From NCBI GenBank assembly GCA_958295665.1, contig OY282558.1, positions 64,592,789-64,656,788 of the forward strand: a stretch of DNA of 64,000 nucleotides, in the 5' to 3' direction. A program made the position numbers and the translations under genes. The stretch comes from Tipula vernalis (Eukaryota > Arthropoda > Insecta > Diptera > Tipulidae). Of this stretch, positions 33,170-45,639 are shown piece after piece. Under the pieces are notes generated by a model that saw only the letters and a program-made list of their open reading frames with translations, searched no databases and was not told the origin of the DNA. Within the stretch, counting starts at the first letter, position 1. Each line of letters starts with the position of its first letter.

Positions 33170-36100
33170 TCACGCGGCAAGTGATGGCAGCCATAACACA
33201 ATAAGCCGTCTAATTATCATCGACTCGCAAAACAAACTGCAATTCCTAATCGACACAGGCGCCGAGGTTTCAGTCATACCACCATCAAATCTCGAAAAAT
33301 CAAATCCAACTACATTTAAATTGTACGCAGCCAACTCGACAGTCATCGATACATCACACTCAACATAGGTCTTCGCAGATCTCTAACATGGAAATTCATG
33401 GTCGCTGCAGTCGACCGATGCATTTTGGGCGCCGATTTTTTAGCACACTTCGGTTTATTGGTCGACATCAAGAACAAAAAACTCATCGATCCAACCACGA
33501 ATCTCAACGTCCAAGGAGTATCCATTCAAATCCCATCGTATGGCATCACCACGATCAAATACGGGTCAGAACAAGCCGAGATACTGGAACTGTTACAAGA
33601 ATTTAAAACAGTTACCCGCGAGACGACCAGTTTGAACGTAGTAAAGCATAACGTAACCCATTGCATCGAAACAACGGGGCAACCCTATCACGCAAAAGTA
33701 CGACGATTAAACGCGGACAAGCTAAAAATAGTGAAGGATGAGATCGAGGCGTGGACAGCACAAGGGGTTTGTCGACCCTCCAAAAGTAATTGGGCGTGTC
33801 CACTACATATTGTAAAGAAAAAGGATGGCAACTGGCGGTTATGCGGGGACTACAGAAACCTTAACTCGGTAACAAAACCCGACCGTTATCCAATACCATT
33901 CGTGACAGATTTCATCCATCAACTCGAATCGCGCAGAATATTCACAAAGATTGACCTCGTTCGCGCCTATCACCAAGTACCTATCGACGAAAAGGACATC
34001 GAGAAAACTGCAATCATCACTCCATTCGGATTGTTCGAGTTTCCACGTATGACATTTGGGCTACGCAACGCCGCCCAAACTTTCCAAAGGTTGATTCATT
34101 CGGTGTTCCGAGAATTAGCGTTCGTATTCCCATATATCGACGATCTGTTGATCGCCTCATCAAGCATGGAAGAACACCTCAAACACCTACGTATAGTTTT
34201 TCAACGGTTAAAGGATGCGGGTTTAGTAATCAACCTGAACAAATGCGAGTTCGCCAGGGACCAAATATCCTTCCTCGGATTTCACATAACAGCCGACGGT
34301 ATGTCATCCGACAAACAGCGAGTGGAAGCCATTTAGAATTTTCCACGACCAGCTACAACCGACGGTATTCTCCGTTTCTTGGGGATGATAAACTACTATC
34401 GTATTTTCCTACCCAAGGCGGCACACGACCAGGCAATTCTATACGATTTCATCAAAGGAAAGAAGAAAAAGGACAAGTCACCGATAAATTGGACCGACGA
34501 ATACAACAAGGCGTTCGAAACATGTAAAATAAAACTAGCTGAATGCACTCAATTGACTTATCCAGTTCCTAACGCTAAATTCGCTATTCTCGTCGACGCA
34601 TCAAGCACAGCAATAGGAGCGGCACTGCAACAATTCACAAAACAAGGCTGGCAACCACTTTTCTTTCATTCGCGAAAACTGAGCGACACCGAGACTCGCT
34701 ACAGCACATACGACAGAGAATTATTAACCGCTTATTCGGCCATAAAACATTTCAAAAATTTCGTGGAAGGCCGAGAGTTCATTCTATTCTCCGACCATAA
34801 ACCATTAACATACGCACTGCAGCAAAATCCCGAAAAGGCATCACCAAGGCAACGACGCCACTTGGATTTCATAGCACAATACACGTCAGACATTCGGCAT
34901 ATACCTGGAGACAACAATAGTAGTAGTAGCAGACACGTTATCACGGATCGACCAAATCCACCTCGGAGGCAGTATCGACTACGCAGCAATCGCTGACGAA
35001 CAAACAACCGACGCGGAACTCGCAAGACTAGTGGAAACAAACACGTCTCTAAAATTCGAGAAAACGCCACTATTCGGGACAGACAAAGAAATCACATGTG
35101 ACGTTTCAACCGGCACACAGCGTCCGTTCATCCCAAAACCATTTCGGCGACAGGTATATGAATCGTTCCACAATGGGTCACACCCAGGCATACGCGCCAC
35201 GGCAAAACTAATCAAGAGAACAGTCATATGGCCAACGATGAATCAGGAAATACGCGCTTGGGCTAAACAATGCATTCAGTGTCAAAAATGCAAAATTTCG
35301 AGACATGTGCACAGCAAAATTGGAAATTATCCTCCAACAAGTAAACGATCCGACGAAATAAGCATCGACATCGTCGGACCTCTATCACCTTCAGAGGGCA
35401 AATCATACTGCCTAACAATGATCGATCGCTACACTCGTTGGCCTGAGGCTACCCCAATTGCGGATATTCGAGCGAGCACTATAGCAGAGGCATTAATCAG
35501 AACGTGGATCAGCCGATTCGGCATACCATCAACCATTGTGACCGATAGAGGAGCACAATTCGAGTCAAGTCTATTCGACGAGCTCTCAAAATTACTGGGA
35601 TTCCAGCGCAAACGTACCACAGCCTATAACCCGGCTTGCAATGGTATTATAGAACGGTGGCATCGAAGTTTTAAGGCCACAATAATGTGCGTAGCAGATA
35701 AACAGTGGACAAAATCCCTACCAATAATACTGCTCGATTTAAGAACAATCGTACGAGAAGCCTCTCAAAGCACAGCAGCCGAACTCGTCTACGGAGAAAC
35801 CATACGACTACCAGCGCAAGCTATTCACAGACATAAAACCCGCTTCGGCGTCTCGAAACGCACAAGAGTAAATTTTTGTCTTTAAAGAATTGGCAACATA
35901 TAAACATGTGTTGGTACGAACAGATGCAGTCCGGCAGTCACTCCAACCTCCATACGACGGACCATTCCCGGTGATCAGACGCAGCGAAAAACACTTTACG
36001 GCAATGATCAATGGCAACGAGTCAACGATCTCCATAAATAGACTGAAGCCATGTTTCGTAGAAGCGCAGGAGCAACCTCCAATTGCATCGAACGAGATAC

Positions 36101-36261
36101 CTTCCAGTTCAGACTGTGCGCAACCACCAATGCAGACCACACTACCCACCAATATCAACCAATCAATACCCAACGAGAAAAAAAGAGTAACGTTCAATCT
36201 CGCAGAGCAACAAAACTCTAAAGTGGGTCGCTCCATCGTCAAACCGGTTCGGTTCCTCTAA
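33170..36261 (+). pseudogene. GYP-3 Pol: protease, RT, RNase H, integrase
   Basis: Protease has FLIDTGAEVSVIPP (intact DTG), with a frame break near 33360. RT (33398-34336): CGDYRNLNSVTKPDRYPIP, MTFGLRNAAQTFQR, YIDD. An in-frame TAG at 34334-34336 precedes FLGMINYYRIFLPKA. RNase H (to 34996): DASSTAIGAAL, SRKLSDTETRYSTYDREL, FSDHKPLTY. An extra AGT near 34925 shifts the frame. Integrase (35031-35885): the zinc-binding HHCC ([18 protein letters not shown]) and DDE residues in [19 protein letters not shown] and GIIERWHRS are all present. The C-terminal domain (35890-36261) is in another frame: YDGPFPVIRRSEK, SINRLKPCF. Confidence 0.85.
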
Positions 36262-36689
36262 CTCGTGTATCGTTCACTAGTGTGGCGACCCTATAACACG
36301 TCATAGTAAAGAATCAATAGTTCACGGTATCGCCGCTATAAAACGCACCAAAATCTACTACAAAAGAATATTTAAGAAAAAGAAAAAAGGGTAAGCAAAG
36401 CACACCATACACCAATAAATAAAAGATGGTAATTTTTCGACGCGATTAACAAAAAAAAGATTTTCATTGTTTTTCGTCGACACAAGGTCGAAAATAAAAA
36501 CCTCAAAAAATACATTCCAATAAAGGGCGTAATAATTATATTTAGTGAATATCATAACCGCCGTGGTTTAATTGTGTTTATTAAAGTGATGTTGGTGTAC
36601 ACGCCGTACGGGTGTCCAAAGTTTTCCGGATAGTGAACCGCGTGGTTAAAGTGAGTAAAGGGCCTTAAGCAGCAAACGTTGAGCCCGCA

Positions 36690-39659
36690 ACAAACCCCAC
36701 AGAACTTTGAAAATTTTTAAGTCTTAGTAAAAAGAAACTTAAATAGAAGTGCCTGTTCTTTTCGGAACTCGGAAGTTCGTTTTACTAACTTGAGTAACAA
36801 GTTGGACAACAAAATTTCCAAACGAAACGATGTGACGTTTTATTATATGATGTACCAACTCTAATTTTTAGAACTATAAAACTAATGTTGAATCACAAAA
36901 ATAATTTTTACTCAAATCTAAAATAAACATTTGAAAGTACAAAAAAAAAAAAAAAACGACAACGAATTAGTGCGGACACATTTTCGGACAGTTTGCTATC
37001 TCGGCAATCTAGGAAATTGGATTTAAAATCGCAACCAAAACTGTCGAACAGTTTACGAATGCAATAATTATTTGAAATGTCAAGTTTTATTCGTTTGTTT
37101 TTTATTTTTTAAACATGTTTAGTCTTGCATTCTGAAAAAGATTAATTTGACTGTTTTTAAACCAAATTAAATGATTAAAATATTACGCAGTTTAATTTAA
37201 ATGTGATAAATGAATACACGAACAGCTTATATACTATGTATACTTATACATATTTTTCAAATCTAACAATTTTGAAGGTTCTCGAGGATGTAGATTGTAC
37301 AAAATCAGTCAGGTAATAACAATTTGCAGATTTATTTGCTGCCCCAATATCAACGTATTATTGTATACCATTCAAATAAAAGGGTTTATCGTTTAAAGCG
37401 ATTTAGTATTTTGTAAGGAAAAGTACTAAAGTAGTAATAATTAAACAGATGTAAATTAGCTGATATATTAATTAGGTTTAAATTTGCTTTTGTAGGCATA
37501 TAACTTCTATTCAGTTAAATTAAAGGTAAACTGCGAAGGAGTGCTTCGAGATATATTTTTTTGTCACAAAGAATATGAGTAATCCAAATAATAATTGTTC
37601 TAAGTCTCCGCTCCCCTCCTAAACCGACCACATTAGAAATTGTACATATATAAATTTTAATAATAGCCTTAGAGTCGAACAGGTATTAATATTCAACAGA
37701 AAAATAAAAACAGCCCGGAAAGGTGATTTGCACGATTAGATTGCAACAAATTATTCATATACCTACATAAACATGTTTACTTCTTACAATTATTGATAAT
37801 ACACGAATTTCAATTGATTGTTTCTCGTAAACAAATCGTGCCCTTCAAAAATGTCGCTTATCAATATCAGACATTTTTATGTGTCACCAATCACTATACA
37901 TATATAGGACATTAGACACATGTAGGTACTCAACTTCGATATACATACCTAATTCTTATCTGTAATTTTTGCTACGTCTTATTTCTAATTTTATATTTTT
38001 GATTTGGTTCGGAGTTCTTCTTCGTAGGCTTAGAAAAATATTTAATTCTATTATACAAAACGCACACATTGAATTGATTTATAAATTTACATAAAAATAT
38101 TTTACACTTATACTCTCACGCTAATTAGCTATGTACAAGAGTATTATGTTGTATATAAATATGTACATACTACTATATTGCCAAAATGTAGTTTTATTTA
38201 CTATATAGTGGTTTAGTATATGTGCAAGCGTCTTACCAACACAACGTGTATTATTACGCGCTTGAATATTACATAACATGTTGTGTGTACACTATTTTGT
38301 AAACACCGGTAATGTTATTGTTTTGTTTCTACTGTTCAATGATCTCACTCCGTGTTTGCTATTTTATTCGCATGTCTTATGTATACTCGAATATTGTTAA
38401 TCGGCCTCTAGACTTGTCTATTATGGGCGTTTTACTTTTATCGCAACTATTGTAATTATTGTTGAGACCTAAGAATTCTAAACGTACTTATAAGCCAATT
38501 ATGTTCTATAGCGCTGTTTATAAATAAACAAAACAAAAACGATAAACAAACCTACAAATAAGGCAGTCGCGATTATTTGCACAATCTCAATACATATGTA
38601 TATGTTTAAAGTTGTAAAATTGTAAACATAAATTCTGTACGTCGCACATCGTTCCACCTAATAATGTTCTAATCTCATGTATAAATATATCCCATATATA
38701 CATACGTGGCTTTGCCGCATTCTCAATTAAAGCGCGTCGTAATTACACGTCTGACGTAACTTTTAATTCAACTCTCATCTATCTACTATACAAGTACCAC
38801 TGTCTCAACAATAATAGATTTTAATTGTAAATTTATGTTTGTGTTTTTGTTGTTCGCCAGTTGGTTGAATAAAATTACCTAATTAATGTCAAAACTAAGT
38901 GTAATTAAAATTTAATATAAAACAGTTTAAGGAATAAGTTAATTGATTTGTCTCATTATACAGTTAGAAAATTAGATATAAACAATCGTTATCTAAATTG
39001 TATTCGTATAAGAGCGTGTGTCGTTATTTATTTAGGTTAAGTGGCATAAGTGGCATGATTTGAATGCACGTACAATGATTTCATTGTGATCCAATAATTA
39101 TTACGCTTTACGGCTGATGATTAATCAACTAAAGATTTTGTTGACGATTTAGTAATAGGTCTGATTAGCCGATAAGCCGATATTAAACAAACAAAAGTAT
39201 GACTGATTAAATTTTGGTTTGATTCACATTAGTTTAACTGATTTATATTACGATTATACTTCTAACTAACGACTAATAAATTATTTGGTTGAATTATTTC
39301 ATGAGTGCAGTATCTTAAATTAATGATAAGCTGACGAAATAAAAGCGACAACAACTTCGATTTCCCCTTTCGGACCCCATTGTTCGGACTAAAACTTCCG
39401 CTCAGCCATCGTTGAGTTTGGCTGAAAATTACAGCTAATATTTGTCTTAGAGGCATTAATAATAATTCAACTGTTAAAGGGAAGAAATACGAATGTATAG
39501 GCGATGATTATTCTTTTTTTAGATTACTCGAAAACCACGTTTTAAATCTTCTTTGAAATAAAAAAAATGTACGCACACACTCTTTTTATTTTTTACGTCC
39601 TCTTTCTTCAATGTTTTTTATTCAATTCATTCTCCCACTTCCGTCTTTTTCATAAATAT
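36690..39659. other. 3-kb AT-rich region, no genes seen
   Basis: No ORF above about 65 codons and no element motif. It has scattered ATACATA/ATGTATA microsatellite-like tracts and CAATAATTATT stretches, like single-copy intergenic or intronic insect DNA. Cannot be assigned. Confidence 0.5.
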
Positions 39660-40152
39660 TGCCACGTCCTTGCCCCGCCAATCAAGGTTCGCATCACTGG
39701 ATTGTGAACAACACAAACTCAATTAAACCTATCACCAACGAATCCATTCACTTCACAAAATTCATTACAACACAGTCCATCAACAAAAATTCACAAAATC
39801 ACTTTATATAAATCATTCCTAAATTTTACCGATCACCTTCACCTTATTTATTGCACTACAACACTTTTCAAATCACTTTTTAATTCCTTTTAATCTTTAT
39901 ACCATCGCTTACCAAACATTACCAAATCCCACAAGTCTACTCCATCGCGTTCCAAATACTAATAATCCAATTCGATCTTGTTCGCCTTTTTATATACACA
40001 AACCAAGCTTCTTGAAAGTTCACGACTTTTCCAGTTGGAATAGCGTAGAAACATTACGTAACAATTTTTATCATGGAAAATTCCATTTAGTACAGTAAAC
40101 ATTGAGCTATTAGTTTTACTTATTCTATTACACACTAGGTGTCACCGTCACA
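39660..40152 (-). repeat. GYP-4 LTR (3' LTR on the element strand)
   Basis: 493 bp. It aligns throughout with 45038-45481, including CAATCAAGGTTCG, TATATACACAAACCAA and GGTGTCACCGTCACA. It carries about 45 bases near 39920-39970 absent from the other copy. Plus-strand C where the other LTR has T at about 36 sites, versus about 3 in the opposite sense. Confidence 0.9.
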
Positions 40153-40163
40153 CTACCCCTCAC

Positions 40164-40652
40164 CTAAGCCTGTTCGTCCCGAACAGGACCGAAATTACCT
40201 CCTCGGTAGAGGGCCAGCCTCTCTAAATGTACCGCCATTGGTTTACTACCTCCTTGTCCTTTTCTTGTCCTATAGGATGCCGTCCATAAAGGCTGCACTT
40301 TCGCCGATAAATCCCCCATCTTTTGTTGCGAGTTGTGAAGCCACACCAATTGCCCCTCGTGTAATCCCTGGCCATTTGCCCGTATGGCACATCGAGTTCT
40401 CATGCAGTCGCCCGACACTCGCACTCTACCTCGCACAACTCGGCCATTCTTATCCAATGTCTGCTTAACCTGGAGTTCATTGGTTTCCTCGATAATTGTT
40501 TCAGATTTCGATGGCAGCTCCTCGCAATGACTGATTGTTACTCGCCTTACTGTCGCATCCGTATCGTTAAATTTAAGTTTCAGCTTGATGTTATCGCTAC
40601 TCAATATTCCCCCAGTAAACCTTAAGTCATATAATATTTTTTCTTTGATCAT
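40164..40652 (-). pseudogene. GYP-4 integrase C-terminal domain
   Basis: The minus frame ends Pol with GLHEGQLVWLHNSQQK, KVQPLWTASYRTRK and MAVHLERLALYRGG, a typical gypsy integrase C-terminus (LVWL, PLW.GPY, HLDRL). The upstream 80 residues are polar spacer. The stop lies 11 bases from the left LTR. No catalytic DDE part is present. Confidence 0.75.
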
Positions 40653-40689
40653 ATATCGGTCCTAAGTTAGTCAATTTAAAAGTGGACAT

Positions 40690-43070
40690 CATAATTCGGT
40701 CATCGGGTTGGCTAATTACCAGTAAAACATCATAAATGAGTTATTTGTATGACAAGAAGTCATAAGGACTCGTATATTGAATTTTTCGATGGCTATTTAA
40801 AATGTAAATTTTTTAAGCTGTTTTGTAGATCACAATGTGGTCATTGTTCTAGTCGATATACAGTTAGAAATGATATATTAGTTTTTTTCGTGATACATAG
40901 CCATAATGAATCATATATTGAATATTCTCAATGGACTAAAAAATAAAATGATCATTATTCAATCATAGTTTTAGTTGGTCATTTGTTTTCATTTTATTGC
41001 TAATATGATCGAAATATGTCTCAATCTAGTTTTAATTCATATAAAGTTTTTAATAGGTCATACAGTACTTTCAACATTTGTGACATTTATCGCAGATTAA
41101 CTTGAATGAAATAATAAAAATTAATATATTATTAATATTAAATTCAAAATGAATAAAGCAAAATTTTTTTCGTTCAATTGGAAAAAATTAAAACAAAGTG
41201 GAAAGTATCAGCGGCGTTTAAAAAAATAGCATTAGAAAAGTTGTCAACATTTAATAACATGGTTGGAACTAGTTTCAATCAAATGCAACATAATTTGGAA
41301 AATGAGGTATCGCCAATAGACTGTCCAACATCATCAGAATTTCAAGAAATACCCATTCAATCCGGCCAAGTGGATAATAATACAAATGTTCAAAATTGTT
41401 CTTTTTTTTCTAATGTTAACGCATTAAGTGATTATGAGCATGAAAGCTATAGTATCAATAGTGATACAATTGATGCAAGTAATTATGACGGCTATTTTAG
41501 TCCAAATGAAAATATTACGGACGAAATTGAAAACAATGATATAGATAATGATTCCCAATCACCCGTTAGTAATGAAGATGACATACCATTAAACGAATTT
41601 CTTAAATCCTGGACTCACCAATTTAATATTAACCAGGCCGCCCTGAAACCGTTGATAAATTATCTAAATAAAAATTTTGAAGCTAAACTTCAAAACGATC
41701 CAAGGACGATAATGCAAACTCCTCGTAACACAGCCCACACATTCATTCAAATAGAAGGAGGAGAATATTGGCATCAGGGTCTTGAAGTCTGTTTAAGATC
41801 ATATTTCGTTAATCTTAGGAAAATTATGTCGATCTCTTTAAACATAAATATTGATGGATTGCCAATTTTCCGAAGCTCAAAAGCAGAATTTTGGCCTATT
41901 CTTTTTATATTTTTGAAATACCAGAATTTCAACCTATGGTAATTGGAGTATTTTATGGATACACCAAACCAAAAAAAGTAGAAGAATTTTTAACTCCATT
42001 CGTAGATGAAATAATTCCAATCATTGACAATGGATTAGAAATAAATAGTCACAAACTGGAAGTGAAAATTCGATGTTTTTTATGTGACACACCGGCACGA
42101 TCTTTTATCAAAGGAACGTCATATTTTAATGGAAAGCATGGATGCTTAAAATGCACTACAGTAGGAGAATTTTCTCATTCTTCTAATACAACAGTTTCCC
42201 ACAATCAACACGCTCCTCTTAGGACAAATGAGGGCTTTCGATCCAGAAATTATGGATTACATCACAGAAACTATAAAATAAAAGTACCCGAGGGACCTAT
42301 TTGTCGAACAAAATTTGAACCAATTATAACACCGTTACTATGAATTCAATCATTGGATATGATTGAAGATATAATAACTGCAGATGCGCTACATATTTTA
42401 CACCTAGGCATAGTAAAACGTTATTTAGTGGGCTTCAAAGAAGGAAGTTTAGGATACAGTACGAAATTGGATTCCAAAACAATACAAATAATAAATGAAA
42501 AATTGTTAAATATTAAATTGCCTGATGAAATACATCGCGAAGTAAGGGGAATAGATATTCTTGCCTTTTGGAAAGGAAGCGAGTTTGCATCTTTCTTAAA
42601 CTATATAGGGATTATAGTCCTAAAAAATCATTTACCTGTGGACGACTACTATAATTTTGTTGTATTATTCAGTGCCACTACTATCTTCTCATCTGATTAC
42701 TATAAAATATACTGGCCATTAGGAAGAACTTTATCAGAACATTTCGTTGATAACTATACCTTTCTTTATCCGGACCACGTAACGTCAAATCCTCATAACT
42801 TTTATCATATAGCGGATGAGGTTGAGCGTTTTGGATCATTGCCAACTATTTCTACGTATCCTTTTGAGAATGCACTGTATCAAATTAAAAAGAAAATTAA
42901 GAATGGGCGCTTACCACTGGTTCAACTATCAAACCGACTTTCTGAAGTAACCAAACGTACTGCTCCTCTGGTTTCAAAAAAAAATTATCCAATTTTTACA
43001 GTACCTTTAAAAACCAGTGAATCAAACTGCAAAAAATTTTTGTGTGTAAAACTAAGAAATAATTAAGAAA
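40690..43070 (+). mobile_element. DNA-T1: transposase-bearing DNA element fragment within GYP-4
   Basis: Opposite in strand to GYP-4 and filling the place of its RT-integrase core. The left 450 bp hold an imperfect direct repeat of about 136 bp (TCGTATATTGAATTTTTCGATGG near 40770 and CATATATTGAATATTCTCAATGG near 40905). The transposase frames occupy 41178-43066. The right junction abuts GYP-4 protease near 43070. Terminal inverted repeats were not found, so it may be a fragment. Confidence 0.6.
41178..43066 (+). pseudogene. DNA-T1 transposase, CMC/CACTA-like with DUF4218-like C-terminus
   Basis: Three frames. 41178-41942: an acidic Asn/Asp/Ser-rich N-terminus, then INIDGLPIFRSSKAEFWPIL. 41891-42343 after a frameshift: VKIRCFLCDTPARSF and a Cys cluster HGCLKC. 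A TGA at 42341 is in frame with 42353-43066: ADALHILHLGIVKRYL, then NPHNFYHIADEVERFG and TYPFENALYQIKKKIKNGRL. Order and motifs match the DNA-T2 transposase. The last part resembles DUF4218 of CACTA-type transposases. Candidate catalytic acids are the Asp of IDGLP, of LCD and of ITADALH; the assignment is by pattern only. Confidence 0.65.
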
Positions 43071-45015
43071 AACGGGGCCCCGTCCAAAATCCAACACAAA
43101 GCCATTCATCCTCATGAAGTCCGTTCCCAAAATAACCTCGTCCACAATGTCTGCGACCAGAACTTCGTGTGGGAAAAGGGTTTCGCCGATCCTTATGCTC
43201 ACGATCTTTTTCCCTTTAATCATTGCACTCTCCCCATTTGCCATTCTTAATTTTAACCCATCAACCAGCTGCACTGCTCCTGCGATCAAATCTTTCCGAA
43301 CAATTGTGTGGGTTGCTCCGGTATCCAGCATAATAATACACCTCCTCCCATCAACGCCGCCCCTAACTGTGACGCTGCTTCCGCCTCGTGCTTCACTCGT
43401 AACAGGGATGAATGTTATGGAGCAACCAGACGGCGAAGCCAGCTTCGGTTCCTTCAAACTGACTTCTAACCTTTCCACTTTACCGACTGTTGCCATCCGT
43501 TCATCCGATCCCTGCTCTCCTCTTAGTGCTCTTTCCACATAAGTTGGTGATCCGTGCCGCTTTCCTCTTGCTTCCAAACAATCTCGCGGGATGTGGCCAA
43601 TCCTGTTACATACCCAACATCTTCGCTCGCTGCCTCTAGACCTTTGTCCCGACCGTTCGGCGTTTGTCCGCATAAAAAACGGCGATCTCATCTTTCTCTG
43701 TATAACACTCCGACAGTCCATTGAGATGTGACCCAACTTGCCACATTTCCAACACCTAAGCCTGCCTCTTCCGCCTTTCGGTACCATTCGCTCCCTGCTG
43801 CCGTTTTTGTCTGAGTTCATTTGGCGCCTAAATAATGACGGTCTTGTAAAGTTCTGCACAGCCTCGATCGTCAACGCAAACGCAACGGTTTCCGCGAAGG
43901 TCGCTTTAGGTGACAACATCACCGCCCTGCGTGTCTCTGAATCTCGAATGCCGTCAATGAATGCGTCAATTTTTAGCCTTTCCATATAATCGGCCGATGT
44001 ACTGGTATGTGCTAGATGTACTAATCGTTCGATTGCTGATGCAAATTCCTGAAGTGATTCTCCTCCCTTTTGGTAGCGGCTTTTTAATTCCATTCGATAG
44101 ATTTCACGCTTGTGGTCACTGCCGTACTTCCTATCCAGCGCCTTCATAATTTCGAGATAACTGTTGCGATCTTTTTCCGGAATTGTTTGTAAGGCCTCCG
44201 CTGCTTCACCTTTAAGGGCCACTATTAACGCTGCGACAAGATGTTCATCATTCCAACGGTTTTGATTGGCTGCCGTTTCAAATTGAAATTTGAAAATGCC
44301 GAAAGATGATGTACCGTCGAAGTTTGGTGGTTTTAACTTAACTGATTGAACGGTCTGTACCACTTGCGTCGTTTTTCCACTTGCCTTGATATCAGTTAGC
44401 TCTTTCCCGAGACGTTGAACCTCCGCTAGTAATTTTTCGTCAACCTTTTGAATCTCCATTTGCAGCTTCTCCACTTCGCCGTGTATGTTAGTAGATAATT
44501 CGAGAAGTTTCTCGTCCATTCTCTTTTGACCATCTATAATTTGGTCTTTAATTTCCTCTCCTTGTTGTTTCATTTCTTGGTTAGACTGATTTTGTTGTTC
44601 CAACTGTCGTTTTATTTCTTCGTTTGACTGGTTTAGTCTCCAACTGCCGCTCATTTGACTGCTCAATTTTCACCATTTGTCGTTCGTTTTGTTGTTGCAT
44701 TAGACTCATCTGCCCCGTCATCTGGTTCATAGCAGCTATTAACTGCGACAAATCGAAACTTCCAGAATGTTCTTGTGTCTTTTCGACCATCGGTTGTTTA
44801 TCTTCTGCTTTCTGCTCTACGGTTGCCGCATCCGTTACTTTCTCTCCAAAATCATGATGTTCCGCGTCCAGCCCTTCTTTCTCCATGGCATCACGTAGTC
44901 GCGCTTGTAAAGCTGCTTTACCACCATCAGTAGCCAAACCCCGTTTTTCAAGTTCGCTCTTTAATTCTGGAACTTTTAATTCGTTGAGAATCATTTTCTT
45001 TATCTTTTTATTCAC
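43070..45015 (-). pseudogene. GYP-4 Gag with SAP domain, two CCHC knuckles, protease
   Basis: It starts at 45015 (MNKKIKKMILNELKVPELKS). Residues about 12-46 form a SAP-like helix-extension-helix (VPELKSELEKRGLATDGGKA). A Gln/Asn-rich coiled coil follows. One frameshift near 44640 leads to the 556-codon frame 44666-42996 with a retro-Gag core (KLKPPNFDGTSSFGIFKFQF; RYQKGGESLQEFASAIERLV), CCHC knuckles at residues 305-318 and 350-363, and a protease with DTG at 448-450 and VILGTDFMRMNGFVLDFG. The last 25 or so codons (43070-42996) run into DNA-T1. SAP domains bind AT-rich chromatin DNA, so this Gag may contact chromatin. Confidence 0.8.
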
Positions 45016-45037
45016 AATCCCACCGCTGTCACCAAAT

Positions 45038-45481
45038 TGTTACGTTTTTGCTTTGTCAATCAAGGTTCGTATCACTGGATTGTGAATAATACAAACTCAA
45101 TTCAATTTATCACCAACGAATTTATTTATTTCACAAAATTTATTACAACACAGTTTATCAATAAAAATTCACAAAATCACTTTATATAAATTATTCTTAA
45201 ATTTTACTAATCACTTTTACTTTATTTATCGCACTATAAAACTTTTTTAAATCACTTTTTAATTCCTTTTAATCTTTATACTATCGCTTACCAAATATTA
45301 CTGATCCAATTCGATTTCGTTCGCCTTTTTATATACACAAACCAAACTTCTATAAAGCTCATGATTTTTCTAGTTAGAATAGTGTAGAACAATTTTATCA
45401 TGGAAAATTCCATTTAGAACAGTTTAACATTGAGCTATTAATTTTAACTTATTCTATTACACACGAGGTGTCACCGTCACA
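45038..45481 (-). repeat. GYP-4 LTR (5' LTR on the element strand)
   Basis: 444 bp, pair of 39660-40152. It lies directly upstream of the GYP-4 Gag on the minus strand. Shorter than its partner by about 45 bases. Confidence 0.9.
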
Positions 45482-45639
45482 TTATTATTTTTTATTACTG
45501 ACATCTACATTACACTAGCAAAAACTCTGACAGTGGTACTGGTTACAATATTTTTACAATAGCTAAATAATTACGGTTAAGCATTTGCAATTTTATTATC
45601 ATGAGATTTTGAGTTTAATTTTAATAATTTAATTTTTAA

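Larger units (their letters stand above)
32160..36690 (+). mobile_element. GYP-3: Ty3/gypsy, CsRn1-like, near-complete coding region
   Basis: Plus-strand element with Gag, protease, RT, RNase H and integrase in standard Ty3/gypsy order. The region after the last stop (36262-36690) begins near TGTGGCGACC (about 36281), a plausible 3' LTR start, but no matching 5' LTR was found, so the copy may be 5'-truncated. Four or more frame breaks inactivate it. No env-like ORF. Confidence 0.85.
39660..45481 (-). mobile_element. GYP-4: LTR-bounded gypsy with most of pol replaced
   Basis: Two LTRs bound it: 39660-40152 and 45038-45481, each reading TG..CA on the element (minus) strand (starting TGTGACGGTGACACC). 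Next to the left LTR, on the minus strand, a purine run (GTGAGGGGTAG) fits a polypurine tract. Next to the right LTR TTGGTGACAGCGGTGG is the likely primer-binding area. Inside are Gag-protease (45015 to about 43070) and the integrase C-terminus (40652-40164). RT, RNase H and the integrase core are missing; DNA-T1 occupies the gap. No clear TSD. Confidence 0.85.

Noticed and set aside
35808..36242. 144-codon minus-strand frame, a possible env-like ORF
   Set aside because: Antisense to the GYP-3 integrase C-terminus; no signal peptide or furin site pattern, and on the wrong strand for env.
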